A stretch of 64,000 nucleotides of DNA, taken from contig NZ_JABMKZ010000010.1 in NCBI RefSeq assembly GCF_013204855.1, positions 62,001 through 126,000 on the forward strand, read 5' to 3'. The stretch's first letter is position 1, and each line of letters opens with the position of its first letter. Below are positions 45,150 through 55,200 of the stretch, in pieces. The notes beneath the pieces were generated by a model that made no database searches, was not told where the DNA came from, and saw only the letters and a list, made by a program, of their open reading frames with translations. The stretch comes from Paenibacillus alba (GTDB taxonomy: Bacteria; Bacillota; Bacilli; Paenibacillales; NBRC-103111). Made by a program: the position numbers and the translations under genes.

Positions 45150-45218
45150 GTCAACAATGCATTAAAATCCTTCAGTGCAGTGGATAGGGAAAGCACTTCA
45201 ATAATTAACGTCAACAAT
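45150..45218. repeat. 53-bp copy of part of the Uma2 gene between 9-bp direct repeats
   Basis: 45160-45212 repeats 44661-44713 with two mismatches, in the same orientation, about 500 bp away. It is bracketed by GTCAACAAT at 45150-45158 and 45210-45218. The remaining sequence between 45031 and 45291 holds no other feature I can support. Confidence 0.8.
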
Positions 45219-45291
45219 AGAGGGAACTGTTTTATTGTGCGATTTCTGCTAAAATAGATGAAAGAGTAGAATCGAATTGGAGGCGCTAATT

Positions 45292-45573
45292 ATGCAATGG
45301 GAAGAAGTTCGCACAATTTATCCCGATCAATATGTGAAGCTGCAAATCCTTACGTCCCATACGGATGGAAACATCAAGTTTGTAGACGAGGTTGCCCTAA
45401 TTCGAGCTATTCAGGACCCGAAGGAAGCAACACGAGAATTGCTAAGTGCGAAGGATGGGGTCATTGTATCTCACACCTCAAATAATGAACTAAAAATTGA
45501 ACTGCGTACACTTCGAGGCTTGCGAGGAGTCGTACAACATGAATCTACTTTGAAACTGGTGATGAAATCGTAA
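45292..45573 (+). CDS. Small protein usually partnered with a retropepsin-like protease
   Basis: 93 residues from ATG 45292 with TTGGAGG upstream. It begins MQWEEVRTIYPDQYVKLQIL and contains VDEVALIRAIQDPKEATREL. It is a soluble alpha/beta protein of a type I associate, from memory, with adjacent aspartyl-protease genes in Firmicutes. The natural end appears to be near RGLRGV; the last ten or so residues are read out of frame from the protease remnant that follows. It may still be functional. No biochemical role is known to me. Confidence 0.6.
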   Translation: MQWEEVRTIYPDQYVKLQILTSHTDGNIKFVDEVALIRAIQDPKEATRELLSAKDGVIVSHTSNNELKIELRTLRGLRGVVQHESTLKLVMKS

Positions 45574-45791
45574 CTGCCTTCGGTATTGGCGGTGAAGAGA
45601 GCTGCTTTCGAAAATTGTTTGATGTTGTCCAATTAGGTACTTTCCATTCTGAGAACTTCAAACTAGATATAGGATCATTGCATGAAAAACTTGACATCAA
45701 TGGGCTTCTCGGATTAGATCTGCTGATGGATGCAAATATTATTCTTGATCTTGCTGAACTTATCATGTATCCATCTACAGACAAAAAATAA
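45546..45791 (+). pseudogene. Retropepsin-like aspartyl protease, C-terminal remnant
   Basis: In the frame one base off the preceding gene the DNA reads IYFETGDEIVTAFGIGGEE, then FDVVQLGTFHSENFKLDIG and INGLLGLDLLMDANIILDL, ending in TAA at 45789. This is the second half of a retropepsin-like domain (hydrophobic-hydrophobic-Gly motif INGLLGLDLL). The start codon and the first half with the catalytic DTG/DTA are gone. The break joins directly to the end of the upstream gene, so a deletion removed the 5' half. Confidence 0.65.
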
Positions 45792-45816
45792 ATGCCCTCC
45801 GTTCATAATACAAAAG

Positions 45817-45865
45817 CCCAAGCACCCAGGATAATTCCTCAACGCTCGGGCTTTGCTTTTTTGTA
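45817..45865. terminator. Terminator
   Basis: AAAGCCCAAGC pairs with GCTCGGGCTTT (one mismatch), then GCTTTTTT. It sits between the protease remnant and the convergent small membrane gene. Confidence 0.65.
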
Positions 45866-45869
45866 AATG

Positions 45870-46046
45870 CTAATTCACTCTCCGATTCTTCTTTATAAAA
45901 TACATAATGAGATACCCTAAGGCAACTATTCCTGCACTTGCTAGACAAACTAGTACGGCTATTACCGTTATTGTTCGAGTTAGTATGTAATAAGCAAACA
46001 ATCCTGTTAAAAATGATAGGACTACGTTACTAATCATTTTTTTCAC
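45870..46046 (-). CDS. Small two-helix membrane protein (58 residues)
   Basis: The frame starts at a GTG at 46046 with GGGGGAG about 11 nt upstream; an ATG three codons later is the alternative start. Two hydrophobic stretches are evident (VVLSFLTGLFAYYIL and ITVIAVLVCLASAGIVALGY), ending in a basic tail FIKKNRRVN. No family is recognised. The terminator at 45817-45865 is directly downstream. Composition and ribosome site support a real gene, but it is short. Confidence 0.5.
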   Translation of the reverse strand: MKKMISNVVLSFLTGLFAYYILTRTITVIAVLVCLASAGIVALGYLIMYFIKKNRRVN

Positions 46047-46129
46047 TTAAGAAACTACTCCCCCTCAAATCATTTTCTAGTAAATATATTAATAAATATA
46101 TATCAAGAGTCGCGCTCTTCATATAGCTG

Positions 46130-46215
46130 AAGTACGGCAATCACGACTACGACAAAAGTAGTGTGATTCCGACAACGCCAATCGACGGACATCCAATCAA
46201 AGAGATGCTATTCTT
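46130..46215 (+). other. Coding-like fragment without a start
   Basis: The plus strand reads KYGNHDYDKSSVIPTTPIDG and continues HPIKEML in one frame with protein-like composition, but there is no start codon or upstream coding. It looks like the relic of a lost gene. No family is assigned. The remainder of 46047-46263 is AT-rich and featureless. Confidence 0.25.
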
Positions 46216-46263
46216 AATATCTAATTCATTTGAATTAATTTTCTTGAAGGAGATGAGTTGTAG

Positions 46264-46476
46264 GTGAGAATGAATATTTTATTCAACAAAAAGCCAATTT
46301 CTGTTAATTTCATTGGAACGGACCACAAATTAATTCCCTCTCTGATCAACGCTCTTCGTTATAACAAATTCACAACGATGAACTTGGTTCACTCCGTTGA
46401 ACGTGTTGATTTGTTTAGTTCGGAAGCGATTTTATATGCGAAAGATGGAAATAAAGCTAGAATCCCAATTTTTTAA
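46264..46476 (+). CDS. Small hypothetical protein (70 residues)
   Basis: A GTG start at 46264 (ATG two codons later) with AAGGAG about 11 nt upstream, and a terminator 27 nt after the stop. It is basic and soluble, beginning MRMNILFNKKPISVNFIG. There is no recognisable domain. The complete gene architecture (ribosome site, frame, terminator) is the evidence that it is expressed. Confidence 0.5.
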   Translation: MRMNILFNKKPISVNFIGTDHKLIPSLINALRYNKFTTMNLVHSVERVDLFSSEAILYAKDGNKARIPIF

Positions 46477-46502
46477 CACATGATCCCTACATAAGCGTGA
46501 TG

Positions 46503-46547
46503 CCCTTTCGTTAAGTGATATTTCACTTGCCGGAAGGGTTTTTTTGG
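46503..46547 (+). terminator. Terminator of the 70-residue gene
   Basis: CCCTTTCG pairs with CGGAAGGG and an inner AAGTGA/TCACTT stem forms the top, followed by TTTTTTT. Confidence 0.85.
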
Positions 46548-46623
46548 TTAAAATAGAATATTCTATAACAGGATTCATAGACTAATAGAAATAAGCTGAT
46601 TCAAGAGATTAGGAGTTGCCCTC

Positions 46624-47418
46624 ATGCCATTAACTCAATTTGCCAAAAAGCCCGCACCTTACTTACTGATCTGCCTCCTTATCATGATTGCTAGTTTCAT
46701 ATGGACCCTTATTATAGGCATCCATCTCTGGGTGAAAACAACCCCGAATCCCCCATACTCTTCGTATAGCATCACCCACGCCAACAATGGTGTGACGATC
46801 CATAGCATTCGCACGCCGCCCGAGAACATCGGACTTAAAGCGATTACTTCGAATGTCGTGGACACCAAGATCAACGGGATCAATGGCGGGTTTTTCTGGG
46901 AAGGATATCTCCTTAGCATCGCTGTCATTAATGATCATCCTGTCAAAGGACAACAGGGGGACTACGGCTCTGGCTGGTTTAATATCGACCGCAAACGCGG
47001 GACGCTCGTCTGGGATGAGAAAGCCCAAACCTTCACGATTCAAGTCGTGGAAAATGCAGAAGATCTGAAGGTGATGGATCGCAATCATTACTGGGCGCAG
47101 GGAGGGGTCAGCATGGGACTCCAAAATCCGGATGGCTGGGCTGCACAAGCCGTATCCGAAGAGATGCCGGTCATCGACGAGAAGCGAATGCGTTCAGGCA
47201 TTGTCTACGATCATAACAACAACGTCTATCTTATCGTTTCACCTACACCTTGTACCGGTGAGCAATTCCGCACAGCGGTGCTGGAACAGGTGGGGAACGG
47301 ACAGCTGGTCGACGGGCTTTTCCTAGATGGAGATGGCTCTTCACAGCTCAGAGTCGCCGATTATACGCTTCCCGGGGACCATCGCGATGTATTCCAGATG
47401 ATTGCTTTGTTGAAATGA
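46624..47418 (+). CDS. Phosphodiester glycosidase family (NAGPA/DUF2233) protein
   Basis: 264 residues with one N-terminal membrane segment (LLICLLIMIASFIWTLIIGI) and the rest probably extracellular. NAGPA-domain motifs are INGGFFWEG, SMGLQNPDG, RSGIVYDHNNNVYLIV and DGLFLDGDGSSQLR, the last matching the conserved GDGSS/GGGSS element. Relatives cleave phosphodiester-linked sugars such as GlcNAc-1-phosphodiesters and are often tied to exopolysaccharide or teichoic-acid turnover. GGAG precedes the ATG. It is a single-gene unit. Confidence 0.85.
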   Translation: MPLTQFAKKPAPYLLICLLIMIASFIWTLIIGIHLWVKTTPNPPYSSYSITHANNGVTIHSIRTPPENIGLKAITSNVVDTKINGINGGFFWEGYLLSIAVINDHPVKGQQGDYGSGWFNIDRKRGTLVWDEKAQTFTIQVVENAEDLKVMDRNHYWAQGGVSMGLQNPDGWAAQAVSEEMPVIDEKRMRSGIVYDHNNNVYLIVSPTPCTGEQFRTAVLEQVGNGQLVDGLFLDGDGSSQLRVADYTLPGDHRDVFQMIALLK

Positions 47419-47443
47419 AAAAACCTAGCCTGCGGCTAGGTTC
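47418..47443. terminator. Compact terminator
   Basis: AACCTAGCC-tgc-GGCTAGGTT is a perfect 9-bp stem. On the minus strand it is followed by TTTTTTC, so it mainly ends the aldo/keto reductase gene, but it also abuts the glycosidase stop. Confidence 0.8.
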
Positions 47444-47474
47444 TGTACAATCCGAGCATATGGGTTCAGTTCAC

Positions 47475-48314
47475 TTAGAAGGTTACATGATCGGGGTCAG
47501 GGCCAATCCGCTTGTTCTCATTAAGCGAATCAATAAGAGCTACGTCCTCAGCGCTTAGCTCAAAATCAAAAATAGCTGCGTTCTCGCGAATGCGATGCTC
47601 TGTAACTGATTTCGGAATGGTGACGACACCATGCTGAATATCCCACCGCAGCACAATTTGTGCCGGAGATTTGCCGTATTTGTCAGCTAGCTGTTGCAGT
47701 ACTGGCACATCGAGTTTGCCCTGCATCAGCGGACTCCAAGCTTCCAGCTGAATGCCATGCTCACGCGTATAAGCGAGCAGCTCTTTTTGTGCTAATTGTG
47801 GATGGTATTCCACTTGATTCACAGCAGGGATGACGCCTGTATCTTCAATAACGTGCTGGAGATGATGAATTTGGAAGTTGCTTACGCCGATCGCCCGTAC
47901 GAAACCTTCCTTTTGCAAATGAACGAGGGCTTTCCAAGTCTCCCGGTAAGTGGCGGTAACCGCCCAATGCACCAAGTACAGATCAATCGTTTCCAAACCT
48001 AGCCGCTGCCGGCTGGCATCGAACGCTTGCAGCGTAGATTCATAACCTTGGTCTGCATTCCATACTTTGGTCGTTACGAAAATGTCGTCACGCGGCACGC
48101 CGCTGTCTCGTAGACCTTGTCCAACACCTTCTTCATTGCGATAAATTGCCGCTGTATCAATGCTGCGATACCCCAGTTCAAGGGCTGTTTTCACTGAATG
48201 AATGACTTCCTGGCCTTCTTTGGTTTTGTAAACCCCAAGACCCAGCCACGGCATATGTACGCCATTATTGAGGATGACACCTTCCGTGAATGCTTGATTG
48301 GCATGAGTGCTCAT
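47475..48314 (-). CDS. Aldo/keto reductase
   Basis: 279 residues from ATG 48314 (GGAGG 10 nt upstream). AKR signatures are GLGVYKTKEG, GYRSIDTAAIYRNEEGVGQGL (catalytic Asp and Tyr), FVTTKVWNADQG with the active-site Lys, YLVHWAV with the His, and the NADPH-binding IPKSVTEHRIRENA. It belongs to the YvgN/2,5-diketogluconate-reductase-like AKR5 branch and reduces methylglyoxal-type or other aldehydes. It follows pncB by 86 bp on the same strand and may share its transcript. Confidence 0.93.
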   Translation of the reverse strand: MSTHANQAFTEGVILNNGVHMPWLGLGVYKTKEGQEVIHSVKTALELGYRSIDTAAIYRNEEGVGQGLRDSGVPRDDIFVTTKVWNADQGYESTLQAFDASRQRLGLETIDLYLVHWAVTATYRETWKALVHLQKEGFVRAIGVSNFQIHHLQHVIEDTGVIPAVNQVEYHPQLAQKELLAYTREHGIQLEAWSPLMQGKLDVPVLQQLADKYGKSPAQIVLRWDIQHGVVTIPKSVTEHRIRENAAIFDFELSAEDVALIDSLNENKRIGPDPDHVTF

Positions 48315-48400
48315 AAACAGATAACCTCCAATAAAAGTATAATAGTAGGACGGCTCTAGGAAGAGTGCGCTACCTACTAGTTTACCATTTTTGGCTCTGT

Positions 48401-49846
48401 TTACATACTCGTATGCTCGTGGATTAAATCCATTTTCAGCTTCCACAGAGCTGTGCTCAGATTCACTCGGTAGCCCTCCGGATTCAGCTTGCGAAGATAC
48501 TGGGGCCAGAAGGATTTCATCTGCTCAGCATGATAAGCGCGAATCTCATCCAAGGATGGCAGTTTATAGACAAGCTCGCCACCTGCAAAAATGTTCTGAA
48601 GCAGGGGAATCGCCTCATAATGATCAATGAATTTGAAGATGTAGGGGTGGATCGGATCGAATAGCTTGATCCGTTCGCCATTCTTCACATCTTCTTCTTG
48701 CTGTAGCGCCAAATAATCAGCTTCTGCTTTGCCAGTCTTCTTATTCATGATGCGATAAGCATCCTTGAAGCCCGGATTGGTCACCTTCTCCGGGTTGCCT
48801 GAAATCTTGATGACGGGCACGATAACACCGTCTTTCTCCCGTGCCACAAGCTTGTACACCCCGCCGAGGGAAGGCTGATCGGCAGCGGTAATCAGCTGTG
48901 TTCCGACGCCCCACACGTCGATCTTGGCATCCTGGGCTTTCAGCCCCTCGATGATGTTCTCATCCAAATCATTGGATGCGACAATCTTCACCTCGGGAAA
49001 GCCCGCTTCATCCAGCATGTGCCGAGCCTGCTGGGATAAGTACGCCAAATCGCCGCTGTCGAGGCGAATCGCGTTCATGCGCTTGCCGCGGCTCTGTAGC
49101 CGCCGCGCCGTTCGGATCGCGTTCGGCACACCGCTGCGCAGCGTGTCGTAAGTATCGACAAGCAGCGTCACCTGCTCCGGCAGCGCGTCGGCATAAGCAC
49201 GGAAGGCTTCCTCTTCCGTGTCATGCGCCTGCACCCACGCGTGGGCATGGGTGCCCTTGGTCGGGATGCCGAACAGCATCCCGGCACGAAGATTCGATGT
49301 CGCATGGAATCCAGCGACATAGGAGGCTCTTGCGCCCCAGATCGCGGCGTCAGCCTCTTGGGCGCGTCTTGTCCCGAACTCCAGTAAAACATCGTTCGGC
49401 GCAACCTGCTTAATTCGCGATGCTTTCGTCGCAATTAAGGTTTGGTAGTTCACGAAATTGAGAATCGCTGTCTCCACGAGCTGCGCTTCAAAGATACTCC
49501 CCACAACACGAACGAGCGGCACATTAGGAAAGACAAGCGTGCCTTCCGGTATAGCTTGCAAATCACCGCGAAATTTGAAATCACGCAGCGCGGACAAGAA
49601 ATCCTCTCGGTAATTTTCTTCCTGCATCCGCAAGTAAGCGATCTCTTCCTCACCGAAATGCAAGTTCTGGATATACTGGACCACCCGCTCCAAACCTGCA
49701 CAAACCGCATAGCCCCCTTCGAACGGAAGCTTCCGAAAATACACCTCAAAAACGGCCTTCGCTTTATCTGTCCCCTGGAGAAAGTGGGCATACATCATAT
49801 TAATTTGGTATTTATCCGTATGCAGCGTTAAATTGCTCTCACTCAT
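48401..49846 (-). CDS. pncB: Nicotinate phosphoribosyltransferase
   Basis: 481 residues, full length. The start at 49846 has AAAGGATG 9 nt upstream. Recognisable segments are LHTDKYQINMMYAHF, FVNYQTLIATKASRI, FGTRRAQEADAAIWGARA, TKGTHAHAWV, AIRLDSGDLAYLSQ and IVASNDLDENII. It forms nicotinate mononucleotide from nicotinate and PRPP with ATP hydrolysis, the salvage entry to NAD. Confidence 0.96.
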   Translation of the reverse strand: MSESNLTLHTDKYQINMMYAHFLQGTDKAKAVFEVYFRKLPFEGGYAVCAGLERVVQYIQNLHFGEEEIAYLRMQEENYREDFLSALRDFKFRGDLQAIPEGTLVFPNVPLVRVVGSIFEAQLVETAILNFVNYQTLIATKASRIKQVAPNDVLLEFGTRRAQEADAAIWGARASYVAGFHATSNLRAGMLFGIPTKGTHAHAWVQAHDTEEEAFRAYADALPEQVTLLVDTYDTLRSGVPNAIRTARRLQSRGKRMNAIRLDSGDLAYLSQQARHMLDEAGFPEVKIVASNDLDENIIEGLKAQDAKIDVWGVGTQLITAADQPSLGGVYKLVAREKDGVIVPVIKISGNPEKVTNPGFKDAYRIMNKKTGKAEADYLALQQEEDVKNGERIKLFDPIHPYIFKFIDHYEAIPLLQNIFAGGELVYKLPSLDEIRAYHAEQMKSFWPQYLRKLNPEGYRVNLSTALWKLKMDLIHEHTSM

Positions 49847-49929
49847 CCGTACTCATCCTTTCCACTGACGACAATTCTATATACCCAGTATAAACCAACC
49901 TAAAGCTATTCACACAATCGGTGGAAGCT

Positions 49930-50256
49930 TTAGCTCTGATCCGGATAAAGATTCGAATAATTCACCAGTATCGTCATGAAGCCAAGCACTACAAATGAGA
50001 AAAATGCCATTAATTCCAGATGATACACATTGGGAACAAAAATAAACAACACGCCGATTACACAGCAAATCCAATTTGGCCATACCTTGCTTCCAGATTT
50101 CCCTAGAGCCAAAATCGCTAATACAAACTGTAAACTCCCAAACAGTACGCAGCTATAGAGGGCGCTAGCATTTGCCTCAAAACCGAATACCCAAGGGCTT
50201 ACCAGAAACCAAATTCCCATACAGGCGCATAATAAATTTTTCATATACATAGTCAT
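49930..50256 (-). CDS. SPW-repeat membrane protein
   Basis: 108 residues. ATG 50256 is chosen because GGGAGG lies 5 nt upstream; earlier in-frame starts lack this. Four membrane helices are predicted by eye. The SPW motif appears as WFLVSPWVFGF in the first helix pair and degenerate in the second. The family's function is unknown. A cre-like site lies in its promoter region. Confidence 0.8.
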   Translation of the reverse strand: MTMYMKNLLCACMGIWFLVSPWVFGFEANASALYSCVLFGSLQFVLAILALGKSGSKVWPNWICCVIGVLFIFVPNVYHLELMAFFSFVVLGFMTILVNYSNLYPDQS

Positions 50257-50332
50257 TTCTACCTCCCAGAACATTTTGCCTGAGCCTAAAAATGTCTTCG
50301 TCAATAGGCAAGCTTCGAATTACTATAGTATA

Positions 50333-50346
50333 TGCAAACGCTTACA
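50333..50346 (-). promoter_or_regulatory. cre-like site upstream of the SPW gene
   Basis: Minus strand TGTAAGCGTTTGCA matches TGWAANCGNTNWCA at 13 of 14 positions and is nearly palindromic. A -10-like TATACT follows closely. It is about 75-90 nt upstream of the start. Confidence 0.5.
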
Positions 50347-50361
50347 CATATGTGCTATGAG

Positions 50362-50404
50362 AATAGCCTCTATCTTACCTAAATAATTAGGTGAATAGAG
50401 GCTT
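50362..50404 (-). terminator. Terminator of the chemoreceptor gene
   Basis: TAGCCTCTAT pairs with ATAGAGGCTTA, with an inner ACCTAA/TTAGGT stem. It lies 27 nt after the chemoreceptor stop. Confidence 0.65.
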
Positions 50405-50430
50405 ACGTTTAAAATATCAAATTAATTTGT

Positions 50431-52137
50431 TCATGAAATTTTAAAAGAATTCACCACTTGATGCAAATCCATCGCAATGTCAGCCAGATTTTTGGCGGAA
50501 GACGTAATTTCCTCTGTGGAAGCCAGTTGCTCTTCTGTAGCGGCTGCTACAGATTGCGCCGTTTCGGCTGTTTGCTGCGCAACGGAACCAACACTTGCTA
50601 CAGTAGCTGCAACTTGTTCAGAGCTTGCCGCCATTTGTTGCGCAGCTGCCGCGGTCTCTTGAATTTTGCTCGCCACTTCTTGAGAGGCGCTTACGATTTG
50701 CCCAAATGCATGCTCTGCGGCGCCAACTTCCTTCAAACCATCCTCCACATCTGAAAGCCCTGCGTTCATCACTTGAGCGGCACGTACGGAATCTCTTTGA
50801 ATGCTTGAAATCAGCTGGGTAATATCACGGACAGAATCATCCGTCTGTGCAGCTAATTTGCGGACCTCGCCAGCGACAACCGCAAAGCCTTTGCCGCTTT
50901 CGCCTGCACGCGCCGCTTCAATTGCCGCATTCAATGCAAGCAGATTCGTTTGTGAAGCAATGTTGCCAATGAGGGTGGAGATTTGCCCTATGCTCTGCGA
51001 ATGCTTTTCAAGCTCTTGAATCACTTGATTTGCTGCATTCACAGATCCGCTGACAGATTGCATCTTGTTCAAGACACGCTCCATAGAGTGGGTTCCTTGT
51101 TCAGCCATTTGCGTTGCGGTGATCGATAAATCAGACACATCGGAAGTCGTCTCAGCGATCCGCTGTATCCCGGAGGACATTTCTTCCATCGCTCTGCCGC
51201 ACTCCATCGCGCTTTGAGCTTGACTATCAGCACCAGTTGCGAATTCCTGAACTGCCTTAGCTACATGATCCGAAGCAGATGCATTTTGCTCTGAGCTGGC
51301 GAACAATTGCTGTGAAGAGGCCGCTACGCTATTCGAGGCTTGCAGCATTTGCGTAACCGAGTGACGCAAGTGCTCCACCATAAGATTAACGGAGTTGACT
51401 AACATGCCGATCTCGTCCTTATTTTTAATTTGAATAGGCTCAATTGTCAGATCACCGTTCGCAATCCGATTCAAGGCTTGAGAAGCTTTACGAACAGGGG
51501 TGGAGATATTGCTGACTAGAAAGTAACACGCTGCCAGCATGAATAGAACAATTATACTTAACACGATAAGTGATGTTTTTACGCTTTGATTATATACATT
51601 TATGCTATCTTGTTCTGCCTGCACGCCGCCATCTTGATTATATTTCACCATGTCCGCCATCGTTTTTTGCGCTTTGCCGAAGGATGTCGACAAGACTTGA
51701 AAGCTTTCTGCAGCTTCCTTTACTTTGGTTGGATCCGCGGATAGCTGTTTGTTTGTCACATAAGCTGCTTTAAAATCATCCCAATCCTTATCCAGTTGTT
51801 TGGCCACTTTCTCATCTTCTGGCCCAGATAAAGATTCCTTATATTTCGCTAACAATTTATCGATCTCTCCAATTGCTTTCTCAATTCCCGCATCCAATGG
51901 CTCATGTTTTTTCGTATCAGGCTCTAACTTTTTCTGATAATAGAGCGTTAATATATGCTCAGAATTATAATGAACCTGATCAATCATTTGAATCCCTTTC
52001 ATCCAATCATTTGTAAGCTTTTGGTTATTATCCTTCAAGGCCCCCATCCGACTCATATCCGTGAAGCTTAACCCTCCAATCAGGATAAAAATGATTGAAA
52101 ACACCAGAATCATTTTCGTTCGAACTGTAAATCGCAT
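50431..52137 (-). CDS. Methyl-accepting chemotaxis protein
   Basis: 568 residues with GGAGGG before the ATG. TM1 is about residues 10-28, then a four-helix-bundle-type sensor (30-185), TM2 (~188-208) and HAMP (~210-262). The MA signalling domain follows, with the conserved hairpin tip [23 protein letters not shown]. Ala/Gln/Glu-rich methylation helices are evident. It relays an extracellular signal to CheA/CheW. It is divergent from the hybrid kinase gene, with 161 bp between starts. Confidence 0.95.
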   Translation of the reverse strand: MRFTVRTKMILVFSIIFILIGGLSFTDMSRMGALKDNNQKLTNDWMKGIQMIDQVHYNSEHILTLYYQKKLEPDTKKHEPLDAGIEKAIGEIDKLLAKYKESLSGPEDEKVAKQLDKDWDDFKAAYVTNKQLSADPTKVKEAAESFQVLSTSFGKAQKTMADMVKYNQDGGVQAEQDSINVYNQSVKTSLIVLSIIVLFMLAACYFLVSNISTPVRKASQALNRIANGDLTIEPIQIKNKDEIGMLVNSVNLMVEHLRHSVTQMLQASNSVAASSQQLFASSEQNASASDHVAKAVQEFATGADSQAQSAMECGRAMEEMSSGIQRIAETTSDVSDLSITATQMAEQGTHSMERVLNKMQSVSGSVNAANQVIQELEKHSQSIGQISTLIGNIASQTNLLALNAAIEAARAGESGKGFAVVAGEVRKLAAQTDDSVRDITQLISSIQRDSVRAAQVMNAGLSDVEDGLKEVGAAEHAFGQIVSASQEVASKIQETAAAAQQMAASSEQVAATVASVGSVAQQTAETAQSVAAATEEQLASTEEITSSAKNLADIAMDLHQVVNSFKIS

Positions 52138-52298
52138 GAGTTAATCCCTCCAAATTTGAATGAATGATCGAACTATGTTGTATACTCAAATCATCCTGTT
52201 TTTTCTAGTTTAATCGAGAATCATTAGAGGACTTACGCTAAAATCATTATTAAATTATGAGTTTTCCTAACATTTAAAGCATTTTCCGGAGGTTTTTC

Positions 52299-55200
52299 AT
52301 GTCATCGTCCTTGCGCTTTAAGCTTGTCACACTCCTCGTATTGATCACTTCCATCTCGATTGCTGTTGTGGGGATTACCAATTATGTGCTGTCCAGGAAC
52401 AAATTAATTGATCAGTTAAAAGAACAATCCATATCCTCGGTGTCCAATTCTGCAAAAAACCTATATGATTTTCTCTCTATTCGGGTTGCCGAGGTTGAGC
52501 TTGTCAGTCGTGTAAGCGTCATGAAAAACGGAACGCAAAGCGAGCAGTTGAGCTACTTGACCCAAGAATTAGAAACAGGCGGAAATCGCTACTTTTCTAT
52601 GGGCGTTGTCGATCTTAACGGCCAATTAGTGCTGACCACCGGAAAAACCTTAAATATTAGAAATGAAGAGAGGTTTCAAGATGCCCTTCAGGGAAAGACC
52701 TGCCTCTCCGACCCCTATTTCGGTAAAATAACAGGAAAGTATCTCATTTCGATCCTAACACCAGTTTTCGATGAAAATAATAAAGTAACAAGCTTTGTCC
52801 ATTTTTCTCTGGATGCGCAGCAAGCTTTTCTTGAACATCTCCATACGCCTCTTGAGAAAGGTGAAATCATTATTGTAAATCACCAGGGACTTGTTTTATT
52901 CCATACCTTTACTAAGCAATTATTGGGCCTTAACATCTTCACAGAGTACCCTTCTTTGACCCCTATCTTTAAAACCGCGTTTCAGCAAGATGCCGGCTAT
53001 ATGGATGAATCTTACGATGGCGGTCAAAAAGCCCGTTGGTTTTATGCACGCGTACCGAAATTAGATTGGTATTTGGCTTATTCCATGCCTGTTTCAGACT
53101 TCGAGGCTCCTGCCAGCCCTTTGCTATGGTCAACAATCGGTTTGATCGTACTGGCTGCAGCGATTATTTTTCTGCTTATTTCCTTCACAGCGAATACGCT
53201 TATTATTAAGCGCATCAAGCAAATTCTGCATGTAACGGAATCTGTCGCAGCAGGTGATTTTTACATCAAGCCGCTAAGAATCAAGAGCAACGATGACTTG
53301 GGCGCTCTTGCCCATTCCATCAATGGCATGATTGAGAATTTAAGAGAGCTGTTCGAGCCGTTTGAAGCTTTTATTCAGCACAATAACTATGCCATGATTG
53401 TCACGGACCCTCAATTTACAATTAATCATATCAACAGCAGAGCCACAGAGCTCCTGGGCTATTCTTTGGCCGATGTTCATAAAGCTACTCCACTCTTGTG
53501 GTTGGATCAAGATCAACTGATCGAAAGAGCCGCTCAATACTCCTCTGAACTAGGAGAACATGTGCCGGCAGACTGCACCGCTCTTGTGATCCGAACCTTG
53601 CGCCATTTAAAGGAAGATATCGAATGGATCTGGCGCCACAAAGACGGCAGCCGAATTTTCGTGCAATTAAGTGTCAGCAGCATTACACATCCGAGTGGTG
53701 CTCTGAAAGGCTACGTTTTTATCGCTCGTGATATCAGTGATATCAAAGAAAGCAATGAAACCAAGGAGAGGCTGCTTACTATCGTAGAAAGTGCGAGAGA
53801 TGCCATTATCTCTTTTGACCAAAACGGACATATCTTCTATATGAATCAGGCTGGCAGAAGCTCTATCGGCTTAGAAGAAGGGGATACGGCGCATAAGCAT
53901 TTCAGGGACTTGATTGATATTATGAATAATATCGATTTCGATGAAGGGTTGGCAACCGCGATTCAAAAAGGCTTCTGGGAATGCGAAGCGGAGGTCATGA
54001 CGAAGGAGCAGCGGCAAATTTTTGTTTCCATTATCATTGTGCCCCATTTCCCTGCCGAAAAGGGAGAGCTTTACTACTCGGCCATTACACGAGATATTAC
54101 AGATCGGATTCAAGCCAAACAAGAGCTCATTCGAGCAAAGCAGGAAGCGGATGAAGCTAATCTGACCAAAGGGATATTCCTCGCTCGCATGAGCCACGAA
54201 ATTCGCACGCCGCTCAATGGCATCGTCGGCTTATCGCACTTAATGGAGCGTACGACCATGTCCAAGCTTCAGCGCGACTATATGAGTAAAATAACGAGGT
54301 CTTCCCTAGCCCTTTCCCAAATTATTAATGACATCCTGGACTTCTCCAAGCTGGAGGTAGACAAGCTGGCGATCGTGCATCATTCGTTTCAATTGGATGA
54401 AACGATTGACCGTGTGTGCGAGACGCTAAGCGTGCTGCTGGGACATAAGCCTGTTGATTTCATATGTGACATCCAAGACGACGTGCCACTGGGGCTTATC
54501 GGAGATTCCCTTCGGCTGTATCAAGTACTTCTCAACCTTACGTCCAATGCCGTTAAATTTACCGATCAAGGAACAGTCACTCTGCGAGTTGAAGTCGAAC
54601 AGCTCCACGAAGAAGATGTCCAAATCGGCTTCACGATCACAGATTCAGGCATAGGGATGAATGAAGAGCAGATTGGCAAGCTGTTCCAGCCTTTTGTCCA
54701 AGCAGACGATGTGACAAGCCGTAAATTCGGCGGGACGGGGCTTGGGCTGGTCATCTCCAAAAATATCATTGAGAATATGGGCGGCACGATTGCCGTATCC
54801 AGCCAACAAGTCGTAGGCAGCCAGTTCCGAATCAGCCTTCCTTTTGCATTCTGCCCAGAGCCTGCGAAGACACAGGTACTGCTCCCGCTCCGTGCTTTTG
54901 TCGTTGAAGATCATCCTGACCTGAATCGCGTCCTCGTTCAAACGCTGCAAGCGATGTGCACGGAAGTGGCAGGGGTTTATGCTTGGAAGGAAGCCCGGAG
55001 AGCTATCGAGGTCATTCCCATCGATTTGCTTCTTCTGGACATGGAAGCTGTTGACATGTATGGGGAGGACGTGTGGCTAGATATGCTGGCTGCCTGCAAT
55101 CGCCAACAAATCAAAACCATTATTTATACAACCTTGCCTGGACGTGATGCCTTGGAGCAGCTTCCCGCGCAAGCCGTTCCTCATGCGATATTGGTTAAAC

